A stretch of 64,000 bases of DNA from Christensenella tenuis (GTDB lineage: Bacteria; Bacillota; Clostridia; Christensenellales; Christensenellaceae). The notes under the pieces were generated by a model that worked only from the letters and a program-made list of their open reading frames with translations, did no database searches and was not told the origin of the DNA. Numbering within the stretch: the first letter of the stretch is position 1; each line of letters starts with the position of its first letter. The stretch is from assembly GCF_014287795.1 (NCBI RefSeq), contig NZ_JACOON010000006.1, forward strand, positions 124,001-188,000. Reading direction: 5' to 3'. A program made the position numbers and the translations under genes. Shown in pieces: positions 60,210 to 64,000 of this stretch.

Positions 60210-60677
60210 CTATTTCATACAGTTTCTGATGAAGCGTTCGGGCATCTGTGTGCGCTCCGCCACCTGCCCCGGCGTCATACCTGCGTCAAGAAAGCGTTTG
60301 CACACCACGCGCATGCTTTCGCCCACCTCGATGATGTGGCGGTCCGGGTCATAAATCCGCACGACACGCTGCCCCCAGCCATGTTCCTGCGGCGGATGTA
60401 CATATTCAATCCCATCCATTCCGCCGAGCCTTCCGAGGAACGTATCCAGGTCGTCTTCCTCAAAATACAGTTCCGCATCGTTCCCGCCAAACGTAATTTC
60501 ACTTGCAGGTTTGTGGATAAAGCTTTCCCATGACTCCTTTGTTTGCAGGGAAAGTCCGCCAGTGAAGGTGATATTTGCGCCAAAGTCCGAAATGACGCGC
60601 AGGCCGAACACCTCCCGGTAAAACGCGCGCGAGCGCGCGAGATCCGTAACGACAAGCAAGGGGCTGCAAAATTTCAT
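60210..60677 (-). CDS. VOC-family protein with C-terminal helical extension
   Basis: The 155-residue protein has the VOC pattern PLLVVTDLARSRAFYREVFG, the second module ELYFEEDDLDTFLGRL, and metal-type Glu in RHIIEVGESM. After residue 120 there is an added helical piece (VVCKRFLDAGMTPGQVAERT) that resembles part of a HTH. It may be a resistance or dioxygenase-like protein; substrate unknown. The ATG follows GGAGGG, and the gene is monocistronic. Confidence 0.8.
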   Translation of the reverse strand: MKFCSPLLVVTDLARSRAFYREVFGLRVISDFGANITFTGGLSLQTKESWESFIHKPASEITFGGNDAELYFEEDDLDTFLGRLGGMDGIEYVHPPQEHGWGQRVVRIYDPDRHIIEVGESMRVVCKRFLDAGMTPGQVAERTQMPERFIRNCMK

Positions 60678-60752
60678 AAAAACCCTCCGTGTATGGAATG
60701 ATTCGGCGGCTCCTGGTTATGGACAGGGAGCCCCGCCGTAAGATACAGTATA

Positions 60753-61571
60753 TCAAAATACGCTGCCTTTGGGCAGGCCCCGCTTTCCTGCGGAAGAGGC
60801 GTTTGCAGGCGGCGCGGCCTGCCTTACAAGCACATCTTTTTCTACGGCAAACTCCGTCATATTCTCCCAATAGCGTTTGGGCATCTGCGCCATACGGCAG
60901 CGCGGGTTTTCGCGGCCCGGAACGGCGATGGTCTCATAAAACATACGCCACAGTGCGCGGAACCTACGTTCTTCTTCATCCGGATCGGGCAGTGCGAACC
61001 GCTCCACTGAAAAAACCTGCGTCTTTTTATGTTCGTACACCAGCACGTCGCCGTGCGTTTTATCGTAGATCAGGAAATTTTCATCCGGGTAGCGTCCGCG
61101 AAAATGCGGCGCCAGAATAGGCAGCACGTAGTTTTTCGGCGTGATCTGCGCGACGAGGGCCTTATCGTGGATGGAAAAACGGATGAAACCCGTTAGGAGG
61201 TGCGCCTCACCTTCCAGGTGCTTAACCGCTTTGAAAAGCGTATTCACCACATCATCCGCCAGCATGCGCATCACTTTGGAGCCATATTCATACCCCATAC
61301 GCAAAAACAGAACGATATGTCTTTCTTTCTCCGGCAGGCAGGTCAGGAATGCCTTGCGCACGAAATCGAGCGCCTCCCTTCCCATCTTTTTGGGAATGGA
61401 CGCCAGCACGCGCCGCGCATGTATGGGATCCGTCTCAATGGTCCGCGTCTCAAACATCGACATCTGGAAATGACCGGGACCGTACACCCCTTCCGGAACC
61501 TCTTTGCGGGCAACGCTTTCAAACACGCAGCATAGAAGCCCGTCAAAGCTGCCGTCGTATTGATAGATCAT
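60753..61571 (-). CDS. DUF4130 (TIGR03915-type) DNA-metabolism protein
   Basis: The 272-residue protein starts MIYQYDGSFDGLLCCVFES, the signature of the TIGR03915 family. It continues FLRMGYEYGSKVMRMLADDV, HDKALVAQITPKNYVLPILA and NFLIYDKTHGDVLVYE. It is nearly always next to a radical-SAM protein of TIGR03916, here found 590 bases upstream on the same strand; some partners carry a uracil-DNA glycosylase domain. The pair probably repairs or modifies DNA, but the reaction is unknown. GAGGAG precedes ATG 61571. Confidence 0.85.
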   Translation of the reverse strand: MIYQYDGSFDGLLCCVFESVARKEVPEGVYGPGHFQMSMFETRTIETDPIHARRVLASIPKKMGREALDFVRKAFLTCLPEKERHIVLFLRMGYEYGSKVMRMLADDVVNTLFKAVKHLEGEAHLLTGFIRFSIHDKALVAQITPKNYVLPILAPHFRGRYPDENFLIYDKTHGDVLVYEHKKTQVFSVERFALPDPDEEERRFRALWRMFYETIAVPGRENPRCRMAQMPKRYWENMTEFAVEKDVLVRQAAPPANASSAGKRGLPKGSVF

Positions 61572-62157
61572 ACTACTCCTCACTCGCCCTATGCGCTTCA
61601 TATCGCCTGTCGGCGCTATTCCGCTTGCCGGGCGTTTCGTCGCCTTCCCCAAGCGACTCGCTTCGCTCGAGTCTCTCGGGGGCCCCATCCCTTCCTCCGC
61701 CTCTATCGCTTCGCTTCCTACGTCAGAACACGGTCCTGTTGCTCATTCCCGTCTTCTGCCGGGAATTTCGCCTCTTGCCCGGTTCTTCCTTCACCCCGGC
61801 AAACTCATTCTTACGCTCATTCGAGTTTGCCAGGGATCCCTCAATATGAAAAGCTTCGCTTTCCCGGCGCGGCGGGCCTCCCCAAAAGCGTCAGCGAATG
61901 GCTGGAGGCACGCCCGCATAGATTTTCCCATAAGCCAAGCCTGCAGGACAGGCGCATGGCTGAAATCCACTGCGTTGTTCCCTTTTTTCTCACAGTAAAC
62001 AGCACTTCATTTGATTTGCCTATCTTTTCTCATAGCGGCAGTAGGCCGTTCCCATTAACACACCGCCTACGGCTCATGCTCATGGACGTCCCTTGCCCGG
62101 GCGCTCTCACTCTGTTCGAGTGCGCCGGGGGCCCATAGGTTTGGACAACATTCCGCG
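61572..62157. repeat. Palindrome-rich intergenic region (REP-like)
   Basis: Three related hairpin blocks occur in the 586-bp gap: GACTCG...CGAGTC then CTCGGGGGCCCCAT (61653-61687), GGCAAACTC...GAGTTTGCC then AGGGATCCC (61798-61838), and CACTC...GAGTG then CGCCGGGGGCCCAT (62108-62136). Each has the order (A/C)ACTC - loop - GAGT - G/C-rich tail. No ORF in the gap has a ribosome site. They look like extragenic palindromic repeats; a stable RNA cannot be excluded. Confidence 0.55.
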
Positions 62158-63480
62158 CTACAGTTGCCCGCTGAGGCATTTTTGCAAATCGCCCGCGAGA
62201 ACTGCCGGCGGTTCAAAAAACGATATCTGCTTGCTGCCGTCCGCGGAATATCCACTCTGCCGGTACATCGAAAGCGTCTTTTGGGACATCATCGCACACA
62301 GCACTTCCTCCTGTGAAAAGCGCGGGCCCGCCTCCATCTTTCCCCGGCAGGTAAGGAAATATTTCGCACGTTTCATCACCACGCCGAGCTTTTTCAACCC
62401 TTCGAAGGTAAGCGCGCACGTACGCCGCGCGGAAAGGATGCGCCGTGCGCTTGTTACCCCGACGCCCGGCACGCGCAAAAGCTCTTCATATGACGCGCGG
62501 TTCACTTCTACCGGAAAATATTCCATGTGGCAAAGCGCCCAATTACATTTGGGGTCCAGAAAGGGATTGAAGGTCTGGTGCTTTTCATCAAGGATTTCAT
62601 TTGCCGTAAAGTGATAATAGCGCAGCAGCCAATCGGCCTGGTACAGCCGGTGTTCGCGCAGCAGCGGCGGCTTGGTGCCGATCGATGGCAGGAGCGAATT
62701 TTCCACCACCGGGATATACGCCGAAAAGAACACGCGTTTGAGCTGGTATTTCTTATATAGCCCTTCCGTAAGGCTTAAGATCTGGAAATCCGTCTCCGGC
62801 GACGCGCCGATGATCATCTGGGTGCTCTGCCCCGCGGGCGCAAACCTTGGCGCGTGCTTATAAAGCGCGATCTCCTGCGTATTCTGCCGCTTTTGGTCAC
62901 GGATAAAGCCCATCGGATTCAAGACCGCTTCTTTGCTCTTATCCGGGCAAAGGAGCTTTAAGCTGCTGCCCGAGGGCATTTCGATATTAACGCTCATCCT
63001 GTCGGCAAGCAGGCCAAGCTGCGTAAGAAGCCCCTCTGACGCGCCGGGGATCGCTTTGGCGTGTATATACCCGGAAAAGCGGTATTCCCTGCGCAGGATG
63101 CGCAGCGCCTCGATCATCAATTCGCAGGTATCATCCGGACTTTTCACCACTCCCGAACTCAGAAAGAGTCCTTCAATATAATTGCGGCGGTAAAAATGCA
63201 TGGTGAGGTCCGCAAGCTCTCGCGGGGAAAACATTGCGCGTTTCACATCGTTTGATTTACGGTTTACGCAATATTTGCAGTCGAAAATACAATGATTGGT
63301 GAGCAGTACTTTCAAAAGGGAGATGCACCGCCCATCTGCCGCAAAGCTGTGGCAGCAGCCGCCTGAAGTGGCGCTGCCCGTCTGTCCGCGTCCCGCGGTG
63401 CGGTCCACGCCGCTCGAGGTGCAGGCGACGTCATATTTTGCCGAATCGGTGAGCAGCTTTAGTTTTGCAAACAGATCCAT
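62158..63480 (-). CDS. Radical SAM DNA modification/repair protein (TIGR03916 type)
   Basis: The 440-residue protein has the radical-SAM site NHCIFDCKYC (CX3CX2C) near residue 67 and GLFLSSG and NIEMPSGSSLKLLCPDKS further on. A helix-hairpin-helix DNA-binding motif LLRVPGVGVTSARRIL lies near 358. Together these identify the putative DNA modification/repair radical-SAM family that accompanies TIGR03915. The [4Fe-4S] cluster would cleave SAM to start chemistry on DNA. ATG 63480 has a GGGGAGG-type site (AAGGGGAGGAACGG). Confidence 0.87.
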   Translation of the reverse strand: MDLFAKLKLLTDSAKYDVACTSSGVDRTAGRGQTGSATSGGCCHSFAADGRCISLLKVLLTNHCIFDCKYCVNRKSNDVKRAMFSPRELADLTMHFYRRNYIEGLFLSSGVVKSPDDTCELMIEALRILRREYRFSGYIHAKAIPGASEGLLTQLGLLADRMSVNIEMPSGSSLKLLCPDKSKEAVLNPMGFIRDQKRQNTQEIALYKHAPRFAPAGQSTQMIIGASPETDFQILSLTEGLYKKYQLKRVFFSAYIPVVENSLLPSIGTKPPLLREHRLYQADWLLRYYHFTANEILDEKHQTFNPFLDPKCNWALCHMEYFPVEVNRASYEELLRVPGVGVTSARRILSARRTCALTFEGLKKLGVVMKRAKYFLTCRGKMEAGPRFSQEEVLCAMMSQKTLSMYRQSGYSADGSKQISFFEPPAVLAGDLQKCLSGQL

Positions 63481-63832
63481 TCCGTTCCTCCCCTTCTTTA
63501 TGTTTGCAGGCTCAAACGGCAGCCTGCGCGGGCTTTGCACCTACCCTGCTATAATATAAGCCCGGCCCTTCCCCGCGCGCCATGCCCCGGCCTCTCCATG
63601 GCACGCGGCCCGAACCTGCCGATTTTTGCTGTGCCGGACGATTCGCAGGTATTTTCCATATCGTTTATCATACCATGGGAAGTGTACAACCGGCGGTATG
63701 TTCACAAATTAAAATAACGCGGACGGCGATTTCGTTTTATTTTTCCTGCTATTTTTTCATTTTTTGGAATAACCAGGCCGGATTTGGGTATCTATATACA
63801 AACACTTAACACCGATAAAGGAGGAATGTATC
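63481..63832. other. Divergent intergenic region
   Basis: It must contain promoters for the radical-SAM gene (minus) and the small gene at 63833. An AT-rich TGCTATAATATAAG at 63548-63561 could serve as a -10 on either strand, but no good -35 was seen. Frames inside it lack ribosome sites. Confidence 0.4.
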
Positions 63833-64000
63833 GTGGATTATAAAGTAATTGTAAGAGACCGTGAGACCGGCGAAGAAAAATACATTGAAGGTTTGAGCAA
63901 GGCCGCCTCGGAAAAAGAAGCGCTCACGCAGGCAAGAGACGGCGGAAAGCAGGTTTATATCAGTTGGACCGACGCCAAAGGCCGCAGCGGATACCTGAAC
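63833..64000 (+). CDS. Small unknown protein (3' end outside window)
   Basis: A GTG start at 63833 with AAAGGAGG seven bases upstream opens a frame that runs to the window edge (56 codons): VDYKVIVRDRETGEEKYIEG, then a helical SKAASEKEALTQARDGG and VYISWTDAKGRSG. It looks like a compact alpha/beta protein of clostridial small unknown type. The strong ribosome site makes a real gene likely, but no family was recognised. Confidence 0.6.
   Translation, partial: MDYKVIVRDRETGEEKYIEGLSKAASEKEALTQARDGGKQVYISWTDAKGRSGYLN

Noticed and set aside
1..64000. CRISPR array or prophage
   Set aside because: No regularly spaced direct repeats, cas genes, integrase or phage structural genes were seen.

Overview
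The window looks like a chromosome segment of a moderately GC-rich (about 50-53 percent by eye) anaerobic member of the Clostridia; a Christensenellaceae-type organism would fit, but that is inference. Evidence: strong GGAGG-type ribosome sites, an O2-sensitive glycyl radical enzyme with its activase, an MtaA/MtbA-like methyltransferase, an AgrC/AgrA-type two-component pair, a sortase-type wall anchor, MacB/FtsX export genes, and no respiratory-chain genes.

Layout. 1-5.9 kb: 5'-part of a very large secreted DNRLRE-type protein (minus strand), a lone sugar-type binding protein, a transposase remnant and tRNA-Ser(GGA). 6.1-9.3 kb: glycyl radical enzyme plus activase. 9.3-16.0 kb: a minus-strand ABC exporter operon with one ATPase, four FtsX-type permeases and the stub of a fifth. 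16.2-19.9 kb: hydantoinase/oxoprolinase-family protein and a UroD-type methyltransferase, separated by a 600-bp region with two related operator-like dyads. 20.2-23.4 kb: leuS and a VOC protein. 23.4-31.3 kb: a more AT-rich surface/sensing locus with a GHKL kinase, LytTR regulator, two lipoproteins, a NodB-type deacetylase, a Cys-ladder LRR wall protein, and a protein whose architecture matches a pentameric ligand-gated ion channel subunit. 31.4-34.1 kb: M23 peptidase, small metallopeptidase and EEP-family hydrolase. 34.3-38.7 kb: HPS/KGPDC-like aldolase, DeoR regulator and zinc alcohol dehydrogenase, then a 29-residue holin-like toxin and an iron alcohol dehydrogenase. 38.8-42.3 kb: MntP, an orphan cobalamin riboswitch, and an ABC transporter behind a promoter with an embedded dyad. 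42.4-53.4 kb: racemase-like protein, VanZ, XRE regulator, two-domain PPK2, a decayed amino-acid permease, Rrf2 regulator, MscL with a zinc ribbon, MGMT, glutaredoxin-like protein, a YhiM-family membrane protein, DUF3006 and a CPA2 antiporter. 53.7-59.8 kb: an operon starting with a transglutaminase lipoprotein and continuing with a minimal type-IV-pilus-like set (PilC, four small pilin-like or accessory proteins, PilT) and a BTAD regulator. 59.9-64 kb: an ABC-permease-like remnant, a VOC protein, the DUF4130/radical-SAM DNA-metabolism pair separated by a palindrome-rich gap, and the start of a small unknown gene.

The most unusual items are the channel-like gene at the end of the Agr-type locus, the cobalamin riboswitch with no cobalamin gene behind it, the four-permease/one-ATPase exporter, the small toxin too short for standard gene calling, and the pilus-like operon with a retraction-type ATPase but no visible extension ATPase. 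Most of the window is ordinary housekeeping and catabolic content.
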